The notes under the pieces are model-generated. The model made no database searches and was not told the DNA's origin. It worked only from the letters and a program-made list of their open reading frames with translations. A stretch of DNA of 64,000 nt from an uncultured beta proteobacterium. Lineage in GTDB: Bacteria; Pseudomonadota; Gammaproteobacteria; Burkholderiales; SG8-39. The position numbers were made by a program, and so were the translations under genes. Within the stretch, counting starts at the first letter, position 1; the number at the start of each line of letters is the position of its first letter. The stretch spans positions 1-64,000 of the forward strand of contig CAIOLO010000127.1 of the NCBI GenBank assembly GCA_903859155.1, read 5' to 3'. Shown one piece after another: positions 31,958 through 40,435 of the stretch.

Positions 31958-33719
31958 CCTCGTCGAATGTGGTCAGTCCCATGCCGATCTTCATCGCCCC
32001 GCTGATCCGCAGCGGCTTCATCCCTTCCTTGTAACCGAGCTCGCGGATCTTAGCCAGATCGGCGCTTTCATTGATCAGTTTCCGGATGCCCGGCGTGAGG
32101 AGGAGAATTTCATAGAGGCCGAGACGTCCCTTGAATCCGGTGTTGCGGCATTCCAGGCAACCGACGGGGCGATATACATATTCCGGCTGCTTGGCTTTCC
32201 ACGGCGCGACGAACTCCTCCCAGCTCATGTCATCGGCACGCAAGGACTCAAAGGGAACCTTCTGCTTGCAAAGCTTGCACAGGGTGCGCACCAGGCGCTG
32301 CGCCATCACGCCGAGTATGGTTGAGTTGAGCAGATAAGGCGCCACGCCAAGGTCAAGCAACCGGGTAATGGCGGCGGCGGCGTCATTGGTATGCAAGGTC
32401 GAGAGCACCAGGTGCCCGGTAAGCGCCGCCTGCACCGCCATTTCTGCGGTTTGGAGATCGCGAATTTCGCCAACCATGATGATGTCCGGATCCTGGCGCA
32501 TCAGAGCGCGCACACCATCGGCAAAATCCAGGTCGATGCCATGAGTGACCTGCATCTGATTGAATGCAGGCTCGATCATTTCAATCGGATCCTCGATGGT
32601 GCAGACGTTGACCTCCTCTGTGGCGAGCGTCTTCAGCGTCGAGTAAAGCGTGGTCGTCTTGCCCGAGCCGGTGGGTCCGGTGACCAGGATGATCCCGTTC
32701 GGCCGCGATGTCATCGACTTCCAGCGTGCCTTGTCCTCCTCCGAAAACCCCAGCTCCGAAAAATCCCGAACCAGTACTTCCGGATCGAAAATCCGCATTA
32801 CAAGTTTTTCGCCGAACGCGGTCGGCAAAGTGGAGAGACGCAGCTCGATTTCCATGCCGTCTGCAGTGCGGGTCTTGATGCGGCCATCCTGAGGACGCCG
32901 TTTCTCAACCACATCCATGCGGCCAAGGATCTTGATGCGGCTGGTCATCGCCGCCATGACCGGCATGGGAATCTGATAGACCTGATGCAATATTCCGTCA
33001 ATACGGAATCTCACATAGCCTACATCGCGCCGCGGCTCGAGGTGGATGTCGCTCGCCCGCTGGTCGAACGCGTACTGCCACAACCAATCGACCACATGGA
33101 CAATATGCTGGTCGTTGGCGTCGAGCTGCTTGTTGGTCTTGCCCATCTCGACCAACTGCTCGAAATTTCCTACGCTGCTGCGCTGATCGCCCTTTGACGA
33201 GGCTCCCTTGATCGAACGCGCCAGATTGTAGAACTCGACCTGGTAGCGCGCGATATCCTGGGGATTGGCAATGACCCGGCGAATCTCCAGGCGCAGAATC
33301 GACTTGAGTTCCTTTTCCCATTCCTTGACGTAAGGCTCGCTGGTGGCGATCACCACCTCCTTGGTCGTCACCTCCACGGGAAGGATCTTGAATCGAGTCG
33401 CATACGCGTTTGACATCACATCGGTGACCGCGGAAAAATTGATTTTCAGCGGATCGATGTGGTAATAGCCGAGTCCGGTCTTCTGTCCCAGCCATTCGCT
33501 CAGCCATTCCAGGTGCATTACCTTGCCCGGAGGAACGAGCATCTTCCATTTCTGGTCTGCGATCAGAACCAGCGGATGATGCTCGGCGCGATGCATGCGT
33601 CGTTCGGCGATCAACCGGTCGCCCTCCGCACGCTCCAGAAATCCGTCGGCGACCAGTTGGTCGAGGACTTCGCCCAGTGTCAGCCTGTGATCCGAGGCGG
33701 TCTCAGCGGACGTTTCCAT
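31923..33719 (-). CDS. Orphan PilB/GspE-like secretion or pilus ATPase
   Basis: A 598-residue hexameric motor ATPase of the GspE/PilB family. It has Walker A GPTGSGKT (348-355), Walker B DPDIIMVGEIRD, a His box (HLVLSTLHT) and CxxC zinc pairs (CKLCKQK, CLECRNTG). The N-terminal 170 residues fit a divergent MshEN-like region that begins LTLGEVLDQLVADGFL. No pilin, secretin or platform gene is nearby, so it is an orphan. It may serve a type II or type IV machine encoded elsewhere, for example as a second extension motor. It converges on the diguanylate cyclase gene with a 35-base overlap and is divergent from the peroxiredoxin gene. Confidence 0.85.
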   Translation of the reverse strand: METSAETASDHRLTLGEVLDQLVADGFLERAEGDRLIAERRMHRAEHHPLVLIADQKWKMLVPPGKVMHLEWLSEWLGQKTGLGYYHIDPLKINFSAVTDVMSNAYATRFKILPVEVTTKEVVIATSEPYVKEWEKELKSILRLEIRRVIANPQDIARYQVEFYNLARSIKGASSKGDQRSSVGNFEQLVEMGKTNKQLDANDQHIVHVVDWLWQYAFDQRASDIHLEPRRDVGYVRFRIDGILHQVYQIPMPVMAAMTSRIKILGRMDVVEKRRPQDGRIKTRTADGMEIELRLSTLPTAFGEKLVMRIFDPEVLVRDFSELGFSEEDKARWKSMTSRPNGIILVTGPTGSGKTTTLYSTLKTLATEEVNVCTIEDPIEMIEPAFNQMQVTHGIDLDFADGVRALMRQDPDIIMVGEIRDLQTAEMAVQAALTGHLVLSTLHTNDAAAAITRLLDLGVAPYLLNSTILGVMAQRLVRTLCKLCKQKVPFESLRADDMSWEEFVAPWKAKQPEYVYRPVGCLECRNTGFKGRLGLYEILLLTPGIRKLINESADLAKIRELGYKEGMKPLRISGAMKIGMGLTTFDEVIAVAPPPGQG

Positions 33720-33929
33720 GTTTTATCTATGATCCGCGTGAAAGGAGAAAACCGACATCTGCGCCTCAACCGTGCAGAACAGGATATTCGAACGCGCCGA
33801 CGCCTGATTGAATCGCAAAATGACCATAAATGGATCAGGGGAAAGGGGCACATCAGCACTATAGCCAGACCACCGCACTCCGGCAAGCAGCCGTACTGGT
33901 ATCTGATCACAATCTTGGCGCCATGAACT

Positions 33930-33958
33930 TTGACATCGGCCGAAAACTGCGACATTCT
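33930..33958 (+). promoter_or_regulatory. Candidate peroxiredoxin promoter
   Basis: TTGACA (33930-33935), a 17-base spacer and CATTCT (33953-33958). The -35 is perfect and the -10 poor, which suits activator dependence. No OxyR-type site was recognised with confidence. Confidence 0.35.
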
Positions 33959-33993
33959 TCGGCCTCTATTTTGAAACAATCAAGGAGATACCT

Positions 33994-34497
33994 ATGGCGA
34001 TCAAGGTTGGCGACAAACTGCCCGAAGGCAAGCTCAATGAAACCGAGGAATTTGACGCGGGCGGCTGCGCGATCAACCCCAAGGAAGTCAATGTCGTCGA
34101 AGCCGCCAAAGGCAAACGCATCGCAATATTCGCGGTTCCCGGCGCCTTCACCCCTACCTGCTCGGCAAAACACGTCCCCAGCTACGTGCAGAATCACGCC
34201 GCACTCAAGGCCAAGGGCATTGACGAAGTCTGGTGCCTGGCCGTCAACGACGTATTCGTCATGGCAGCGTGGGGGCGCGACCAGAAAGCCGCCGGCAAGA
34301 TTCGCATGATGGCCGACGGCAGCGCCAATTACGCCAAGGCGCTCGGTCTGGAACTGGATTTGACGCCACGCGGCATGGGCATGCGCGCCCAACGCTTCTC
34401 GATGCTGGTCGAGGATGGCGTGGTCAAGAAACTGAATATAGAAGCGCCCGGCAAGTACGAAGTGTCCGGAGCGGAGGCGATGCTCGCGCAGTTGTAG
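33994..34497 (+). CDS. Peroxiredoxin (Prx5 / AhpE-TSA type)
   Basis: A 167-residue thiol peroxidase of the Prx5 group. The active site is PGAFTPTCS with the peroxidatic Cys56. Other Cys residues (25 and 81) could be resolving, but the usual position is not obvious. VNDVFVMAAWGRDQKA and GMGMRAQRFSMLVEDG are the family's later motifs. No glutaredoxin domain is fused. It reduces hydrogen peroxide and alkyl peroxides in the cytoplasm. A strong ribosome site (AAGGAGA) precedes the ATG, and an intrinsic terminator follows. Confidence 0.92.
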   Translation: MAIKVGDKLPEGKLNETEEFDAGGCAINPKEVNVVEAAKGKRIAIFAVPGAFTPTCSAKHVPSYVQNHAALKAKGIDEVWCLAVNDVFVMAAWGRDQKAAGKIRMMADGSANYAKALGLELDLTPRGMGMRAQRFSMLVEDGVVKKLNIEAPGKYEVSGAEAMLAQL

Positions 34498-34514
34498 CCG
34501 CTTCGAAGCAGGAA

Positions 34515-34547
34515 AAAAGGCCGTGCCAACTTTTGGCGCGGCCTTTT
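34515..34547. terminator. Bidirectional intrinsic terminator
   Basis: A 15-bp stem with one G-T pair (34515-34529 with 34533-34547) and a 3-base loop. There is an A-run on one side and a T-run on the other, so it serves both the peroxiredoxin (plus) and the Bug receptor (minus). Confidence 0.85.
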
Positions 34548-34566
34548 CATTTACATTCCAGGCCGC

Positions 34567-35523
34567 TTATTGAACGGTAGCCCCGGTCTCCCGAATCACC
34601 CGCCCCCATTTTTCATACTCGACGCGGATCAGCGAAGTGAGTTCCTCGGGAGTTCCCGTGGAAACTTCCAGGCCGGTGGCAACAATCGCCGGACGCACGT
34701 CGGGCGCCCTGAGCAGCTTGGCGATATCGCCATTCAGGCGCAATACGATGTCGCGCGGCATGCCCCCCGGGCCGAGCAAGGCCACCCAGATGGTGGCTTC
34801 GTAGCCGGCGATGCCCGCTTCCTGCATGGTGGGCACATCCGGCATCTGCGAAGAACGCGCCGGAGTCGTCACCGCCAATGCCCGCAGGCGGCCATTCTTC
34901 ACCTGCGGAATCGAAATCGGTGTGCCGACAAAACCCACCTTGACCTGGCCGCCGACCACGTCCTGGGTCGCGCGGCTGCTGTCTTTATAGGGCACGTGGT
35001 TCATGTTGACACCGGCCATGGAGGCGAACAACGCGCCGACCAGATGCTGCGTGCTGCCGTTGCCTGAGGAGGCATAGTCGATCACGCCGGGTTGCGCCCT
35101 GGCCAGTTCAACCAATTCACGCACCGTCTTTACCGGCAGTCCGGGATTCACCACCAGCACGTAGGGACCATCGGCGACTTTCCCTATGGACGTGAAATCC
35201 TTCAAGGCGTCATAGGGCAGCGACTTGTAGAGATTTGCGCTGATCACATGGGTGGGCGAGGTCAGCATCACGGTATAGCCGTCGGGTTTTGACTTCGCGA
35301 CCATGTCCGAACCGATGGTGCCGCCGGCACCGGCACGATTCTCGACAATGATCGGCTGCCCCATCGATTCGCCCAGCCTGGTCGCGATGATGCGGCCGGG
35401 AACATCGACCAATCCGCCCACCCCAAAGGGCAACACCAGGCGCATGGGCTTATTGGGATAGCCCTGCGCCTGCACCGCGCTCGCCGCCAACAGCAAGGTA
35501 ATAACAACGTATCTGCGCATCAT
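34567..35523 (-). CDS. Bug-family solute-binding protein
   Basis: A 318-residue periplasmic binding protein of the Bug/TctC-like family. The signal peptide (RRYVVITLLLAASAVQAQ) is followed by YPNKPMRLVLPFGVGG, ENRAGAGGTIGSDMVAKSKPDGYT, DYASSGNGSTQHL and MPDVPTMQEAGIAGYEATIW, all family motifs. It shares the fold and layout of the gene at 690-1658 but is not a close copy. It follows the alpha/beta hydrolase gene by 25 bases on the same strand, so uptake of an ester or similar substrate that the hydrolase processes is possible. Confidence 0.88.
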   Translation of the reverse strand: MMRRYVVITLLLAASAVQAQGYPNKPMRLVLPFGVGGLVDVPGRIIATRLGESMGQPIIVENRAGAGGTIGSDMVAKSKPDGYTVMLTSPTHVISANLYKSLPYDALKDFTSIGKVADGPYVLVVNPGLPVKTVRELVELARAQPGVIDYASSGNGSTQHLVGALFASMAGVNMNHVPYKDSSRATQDVVGGQVKVGFVGTPISIPQVKNGRLRALAVTTPARSSQMPDVPTMQEAGIAGYEATIWVALLGPGGMPRDIVLRLNGDIAKLLRAPDVRPAIVATGLEVSTGTPEELTSLIRVEYEKWGRVIRETGATVQ

Positions 35524-35548
35524 CTGACCCTCTCCTGTTTGTCGATTT

Positions 35549-36463
35549 TCATCCGCGATACAACGGTTCAGGCTGGCTGAAGAAGCCGTGCAGGATGTGG
35601 TAGCAGAGCAGATAGTTTTTCTGCTGAAAACTGGCGTGGGAAATGCCGGCCATCACCGAGAACTGCTTGTCGGGATTGGGCAGGCGCTTGAAGAACTCGA
35701 TCAGGTCGTCGAAGCTGGCGATGCCATCCCACTGGCCGCGCATGATCAGTGTCGGCACCGTCACTTTGGCCGGATCGACCAGCGGCAGCTTGGAACACAT
35801 GTCCACGTAGGTGCCGGTGGGCATCGAATCATCCAGTGAAAGTATCGCGTCGGAGAATGCCTGGATGGTGGCCTCGTCCGCGGTTCCCGGATGATCCCGT
35901 GAAAAGATGCTTTGCACGAATGCGGGATTGATGGGCCGGCGATTCATTGCGGCATATTCGGGCAGGCGCTTCTTGCGCTCGGCCAGCGTCGGACTGCCCT
36001 CGCCGGTCCAGACAAACGCGTCCAGCACCAGCCTTGCCACGCGCTCCGGGTGCCGCTCGGCAAACAATGCGGCCTTCAGCGCTCCCGAGGAAATTCCGTA
36101 GACCAGCAGTTTTCCGGCACCGGTCGTCTTCCGTATGTAATCGCTGCCCGCCGCGAGATCGTCAGCGCCATTGGAGATGTCAAAATTGATCGGCCGCTTC
36201 TTGTCAGAACGGCCGTAGCCCTCGTTGTCCATGCACCAGGTATCGAAACCGCGCGCGGCGAACCAATCCATCACCGACGAATCCGGGCGCCCCGGCACCT
36301 GCAGATCAAAAGTCGGCTGCGACGCCATGGAAGAACCATGCACGAAAAACACCGTCCCCCGCGTCGGCGCACTGATCGCTGCCTTGTGCCAGAGAAACAG
36401 CTTTACATCGCCCTTGGTCGTCCAATGCTCCGTGCCCGGCACGGCTTCTACCCCAACGCTCAT
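35549..36463 (-). CDS. Alpha/beta hydrolase
   Basis: A 304-residue serine hydrolase without a signal peptide. It has the oxyanion HG (42-43), the nucleophile elbow GISSG with Ser125, and a late acid (RGQWDGIASFDD) and His (AGISHASF), which form a complete triad. The region 62-80 (MDWFAARGFDTWCMDNEGYG) is typical of esterase-like folds. The ATG at 36463 has AAGGAG about 8 bases upstream. It probably hydrolyses an ester or thioester in the cytoplasm. The substrate is unknown, and it shares a two-gene operon with a Bug receptor. Confidence 0.85.
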   Translation of the reverse strand: MSVGVEAVPGTEHWTTKGDVKLFLWHKAAISAPTRGTVFFVHGSSMASQPTFDLQVPGRPDSSVMDWFAARGFDTWCMDNEGYGRSDKKRPINFDISNGADDLAAGSDYIRKTTGAGKLLVYGISSGALKAALFAERHPERVARLVLDAFVWTGEGSPTLAERKKRLPEYAAMNRRPINPAFVQSIFSRDHPGTADEATIQAFSDAILSLDDSMPTGTYVDMCSKLPLVDPAKVTVPTLIMRGQWDGIASFDDLIEFFKRLPNPDKQFSVMAGISHASFQQKNYLLCYHILHGFFSQPEPLYRG

Positions 36464-36820
36464 CTATGCCACTCCTTATTAAAAATATTTGCGCTCCGAC
36501 CAATGGCGGTACTTTGCAAACCGCGCCACCACGACGGCATCCATGCTGGGTATTCTACGTTAGCGACTCTACGCTTGCGCCGCCGCCACAGCCGTGTCTT
36601 CGGGTTCGAAAACAATCTGCGGGCCAACCAGATTGAAGCATTCACGCGCGGGTTTTGTTGCGCGCAATCAGACGCAGATCAAGGAATGACGGGCATCTCC
36701 AGCCAGCTTGTCGGGCGCAAGGCAGATCGCATTCTCGAAAACTCGTCCGCCGAGCGCGTCAGACCGGCTAAAATCCCGAGCATCGATGCAGCGCACAGCA
36801 CACTGACCAGGAGCTTTCCC
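36464..36820. other. Divergent intergenic region (357 bases)
   Basis: This separates the minus-strand hydrolase operon from the plus-strand UroD-like gene. It should hold both promoters. I saw no convincing -35/-10 pair or operator, only a loose GC-rich inverted repeat near 36645-36665. Confidence 0.5.
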
Positions 36821-38098
36821 ATGACCGCCCCGTTTCCCTTCCAGAATGCGAGCGCTGATGCGCAGAAGATTTACGCTGAGCGGGAAAAGCGCGTAGCCGA
36901 CGCGATTGCGCTAGCCGAACCCGATCGCGTGCCCATTTCCTACTCGAGCCAATTCTGGCACGCTCGTTACGCGGGCATCAGCAACCGCACCGCCATGTAC
37001 GATTACGAAGCGCTGGCGGCAGCCACGCGGCGCGTGGTGCTGGAACTGCAGCCCGATACCGTGAATTCACCTTTCGGCTCAACCGCTCTGGGGCCGACCC
37101 TGGAGATCCTCAACTACAGTTCCTACCAGTGGCCCGGCCATGGACTCCCGGATGACCGTCCCTACCAGTACATCGACGCCGAGCACATGCGCCCCGAGGA
37201 GTACGACGATTTCATCGAGGACCCTAGCTGGTTTCTTTTTACCCGCTATCTGCCGCGTGTCACCGAGGCCTACGCACCGCTTGCCAAACTGCCGCAACTG
37301 GCCGGGCGAACTTCGGTGCGCATACCGTTCTATTCGCGTTTTTTCGGCGACCCGGAAGTGGCAGAAGCACTGCGACGCATCAGCGCCGCCGGCGAGGAGG
37401 CCGGAAAAATGCTGGCGCGCGGCGCGGTGTTCCAGCAGGAGTTGATCGACCTGGGATTTCCCCAGGGGCGCAATGCCTCGTGCGTGGCGCCCTACGACTA
37501 TTTCGGCGATTTCCTGCGCGGCTCCAAAGGAATCATGCTTGATCTCTTCCGCCGCAAGGACAAGCTGCTCGCGGCGATGGAGAAAGTCGTTCCGATGTTG
37601 ATCCGCGATGCAGTCCAGTCCGCCGCCAGCGGACCCTGCAAGCTGGTTTTCATACCGCTGCATTGGGGAATCGACGGGTTCATGTCAGTCGATCAGTTCA
37701 AGACCTTTTACTGGCCGCCGCTGCGCAAGGTGATCATGGGGCTGATCGATGCGGGGCTGACACCGCTGGTGTTCTGGGAGGGCAAGTGCGATTCGCGCAT
37801 GGAGATTATCGCCGACATCCCCAGGGGCAAATGCATCTACTGGTTCGAGCGCAGCGACCTGTTCCGCGCCAAGGAGATACTTGGCGACATCGTCTGCCTG
37901 CGCGGCGGCGTGCAGGCGTCCATGCTGATCGGGGGTACTCCAGGCGAGGTGCGCACCTACTGCCACAAGCTGATCGAAGTGGTGGGCAAGGGCGGCGGTT
38001 TCATGCTCGATGCGAGCACCGGCATCCCCGAGGAATCCAAGCCGGAGAACGTATTCGCGATGTTCCAGTCAGTCAGGGATTTCGGCAACAGCAACTGA
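36821..38098 (+). CDS. Uroporphyrinogen decarboxylase (URO-D) family protein, non-HemE
   Basis: A 425-residue protein of the URO-D fold. It is longer than HemE (about 355) and lacks the HemE N-terminal signature. Conserved features include SPFGSTALGPTLE, a metal-site-like FWEGKCD preceded by PLHWGIDGFMSVDQF, and a C-terminal GGGFMLDASTGIPEESKPENV that resembles the corrinoid methyltransferase branch (MtbA/MtaA-like). The single visible Cys and His could bind zinc for methyl transfer. No corrinoid protein is nearby, so a role in O- or ring-demethylation is only a guess. ATG 36821 has AGGAG upstream. It is divergent from a hydrolase-Bug operon. Confidence 0.72.
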   Translation: MTAPFPFQNASADAQKIYAEREKRVADAIALAEPDRVPISYSSQFWHARYAGISNRTAMYDYEALAAATRRVVLELQPDTVNSPFGSTALGPTLEILNYSSYQWPGHGLPDDRPYQYIDAEHMRPEEYDDFIEDPSWFLFTRYLPRVTEAYAPLAKLPQLAGRTSVRIPFYSRFFGDPEVAEALRRISAAGEEAGKMLARGAVFQQELIDLGFPQGRNASCVAPYDYFGDFLRGSKGIMLDLFRRKDKLLAAMEKVVPMLIRDAVQSAASGPCKLVFIPLHWGIDGFMSVDQFKTFYWPPLRKVIMGLIDAGLTPLVFWEGKCDSRMEIIADIPRGKCIYWFERSDLFRAKEILGDIVCLRGGVQASMLIGGTPGEVRTYCHKLIEVVGKGGGFMLDASTGIPEESKPENVFAMFQSVRDFGNSN

Positions 38099-38138
38099 TC
38101 GGCATTGCTTCGAGCAGCTGCGGTCGGATCTGCCGTGC

Positions 38139-38169
38139 AGGAGGGCATCCGGATTGGCGATGCCCTCCT
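38139..38169. terminator. Terminator-like hairpin between UroD-like gene and htpG
   Basis: A perfect 11-bp stem (38139-38149 with 38159-38169) with a 9-base loop, between two convergent genes. The T-run after it is short (TT) on the plus strand, so it may act with Rho or as a 3'-end stabiliser. Confidence 0.5.
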
Positions 38170-38243
38170 TCACCAGATCAGTCATCGACAGGGCGCACGC
38201 CCCATAGTTGAGCGGGTGGCAATTTCTCCGGCGCAGCCTTCTC

Positions 38244-40175
38244 TCAGCTCGGAGTCCAGATCTTGCCGCCGCTACCAGACATCTCCAGCAGCAACTCGTT
38301 GGTACGCCGGACAAAACCGGCAGGATCTTCCAGTATTCCCCCTTCAGCAAGCAATGCCTGGTCGAAAAGCAGCCGGCTCCAGTCGGCGAAACGCTGCTTT
38401 TCGTCCTTCAACCTCTCCACCAGGGGATGCGAGGGGTTGATCTCGAGGATCGGCTTGCTGGTCGGGACTTTCTGTCCGGCCGCCTTCAGGATACGCGACA
38501 GATTGCCGCTCATGTCGTGCTCATCGGCCACCAGGCAGGACGGCGAGGAAGTCAGCCGGTGGGTGACGCGCACATCCTGCACCAGATCACCCAGCGAGTC
38601 CTTGAGTCGCATGGTGAGATCCTTGAATTCGTCAGACTTCTTTTCCTGCTCCTTTTTCTCGGCCTCGTCTTCAAGCGGCCCGAGATCCAGACTGCCCTTG
38701 GCAACCGATACCAATTGCTTGCCCTCGAATTCGGTCAGATGCGCCACCGCCCATTCGTCGACCTTGTCGAACAAAAGCAATGCCTCGATGCCGCGCTTGC
38801 GCAATGCCTCCAGGTGTGGACTGTTTTTTGCAGCGAGAAAGGTCTCCGCAGTGACGAAATAAATCTTGTCCTGGCCCGCCTTCAGCCGCGATACATAGTC
38901 GGCCAGGGTAACCGTCTGCTCCTCGACGTCGGTATGCGTGCTGGAGAATCGCAGCAATTTGGCTATGCGCTCGCGGTTCGTCTGATCTTCTCCGATCCCC
39001 TCCTTCATCACCCGACCGAATTCCTTCCAGAAGGTGGCGTATTTCTCCTTCTGATTCTCGGCCATTTCCTCGAGCATCTGCAGAGCCCGCCGGGTGTTGC
39101 CGGTGCGAATGGCGTCGATATCCTTGCTCTCCTGCAGGATTTCGCGCGACACGTTCAGAGGCAGATCATTGGAATCCACGACGCCGCGCACGAACCTGAG
39201 GTAGGCGGGCAACAATTGCTCGGCGTCGTCCATGATGAAAACCCGCCGCACGTAAAGCTTGAGTCCGCGGCGGTGCTCACGATCCCACAGATCAAAGGGC
39301 GCACGCGACGGTATATAGAGCAGTTGGATGTATTCCTGCCGCCCTTCGACCCGGTTATGGGTATAGGCGAGCGGCGGCTCGAAATCGTGCCCGACGTGCT
39401 TGTAAAACTCGTGATACTGCTCCTCCGTAATGTCGCTTTTCGCCCGGGCCCAGAGCGCGCTTGCCTTGTTGACCGTTTCGTCCTCGTCTTTCTGGACGTG
39501 CTCGCCCTTATCCTTGTCCCATTCATATTTTTTCATCACGATGGGAATCGATATGTGGTCGGAATATTTTCTGACGATGCCCTTCAAGCGCATGTCGGAG
39601 AGGAATTCGTCCTCGCCCTCGCGCAGGTGCAGAACAACTTCCGTGCCGCGCTCCGGCCTGTTCGCGGCTTCCACCGTGTATTGGCCGGCATCGCCCTTCA
39701 TGTCGCATTCCCAGCGGACGGCCTGATCGGCCGGCAGTCCGGCACGACGCGTGATCAGGGTGACCCGATCGGCCACGATGAAGGAAGAGTAGAAGCCGAC
39801 ACCGAACTGCCCGATGAGACGGGCATCCTTGGCCTGATCGCCGGTCAGCGCCTGAAAGAACTCCCGGGTACCGGATTTGGCGATGGTGCCGATATTGCTG
39901 ATGACTTCGTCGCGCGACATGCCGATTCCGTTGTCCGAAATCGTCAGGGTCCGGGCGCTCTTGTCGAATGCGATTCGTATCTTCAGGTCCGGATCGGATT
40001 CATAAAGCGAATTATCCGAAAGCGCCTCGAACCGCAGCTTGTCGGCGGCATCGGAGGCATTCGAGACCAGTTCCCTGAGAAATATCTCCTTGTTGCTGTA
40101 CAAGGAATGAATCATCAACTGCAACAGTTGCTTTACCTCGGCCTGAAATCCGAGGGTTTCGGCGTTAGATGCCAT
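38244..40175 (-). CDS. htpG: Chaperone HtpG (Hsp90)
   Basis: A 643-residue cytosolic Hsp90. The N-terminal ATPase has [20 protein letters not shown] and [11 protein letters not shown]. The middle domain has [11 protein letters not shown] and [15 protein letters not shown]. The C-terminal dimerisation domain ends normally. Length is usual for HtpG. The ATG has AGGAG just upstream. I could not make a convincing sigma-32 promoter in the 260 bases before it. Confidence 0.96.
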   Translation of the reverse strand: MASNAETLGFQAEVKQLLQLMIHSLYSNKEIFLRELVSNASDAADKLRFEALSDNSLYESDPDLKIRIAFDKSARTLTISDNGIGMSRDEVISNIGTIAKSGTREFFQALTGDQAKDARLIGQFGVGFYSSFIVADRVTLITRRAGLPADQAVRWECDMKGDAGQYTVEAANRPERGTEVVLHLREGEDEFLSDMRLKGIVRKYSDHISIPIVMKKYEWDKDKGEHVQKDEDETVNKASALWARAKSDITEEQYHEFYKHVGHDFEPPLAYTHNRVEGRQEYIQLLYIPSRAPFDLWDREHRRGLKLYVRRVFIMDDAEQLLPAYLRFVRGVVDSNDLPLNVSREILQESKDIDAIRTGNTRRALQMLEEMAENQKEKYATFWKEFGRVMKEGIGEDQTNRERIAKLLRFSSTHTDVEEQTVTLADYVSRLKAGQDKIYFVTAETFLAAKNSPHLEALRKRGIEALLLFDKVDEWAVAHLTEFEGKQLVSVAKGSLDLGPLEDEAEKKEQEKKSDEFKDLTMRLKDSLGDLVQDVRVTHRLTSSPSCLVADEHDMSGNLSRILKAAGQKVPTSKPILEINPSHPLVERLKDEKQRFADWSRLLFDQALLAEGGILEDPAGFVRRTNELLLEMSGSGGKIWTPS

Positions 40176-40435
40176 AAATACTCCTAGGGGTCATTGAAAC
40201 TTCGACATTACGAAAATGGTAATTCCGGGGTATGACCCGGCTTGCGCCCGGCCGCCGGACCAATCCACCCCCGCCTCCGGATTGCCAGCGGCGAGATCCC
40301 ACCACTATTGGGGCGGAATATGGGTTTTTCAATCCCCGTCACATTTGGCGCGTGCCACGCCCGTCAGACGCTAGAATGGCCCCCCGCAGTCTTCAGCGTG
40401 AACCTTTTGTTCTTTGACGGGTCCGATTCAATTCC

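Noticed and set aside
38208-40187. A 659-codon open frame on the plus strand across htpG
   Set aside because: It is the antisense of a complete, conserved htpG in a GC-rich genome. It has no ribosome site and no domain.
40176-40435. Heat-shock (sigma-32) promoter for htpG
   Set aside because: There are C-rich stretches, but no CTTGAA/CCCCAT pair at the right spacing.
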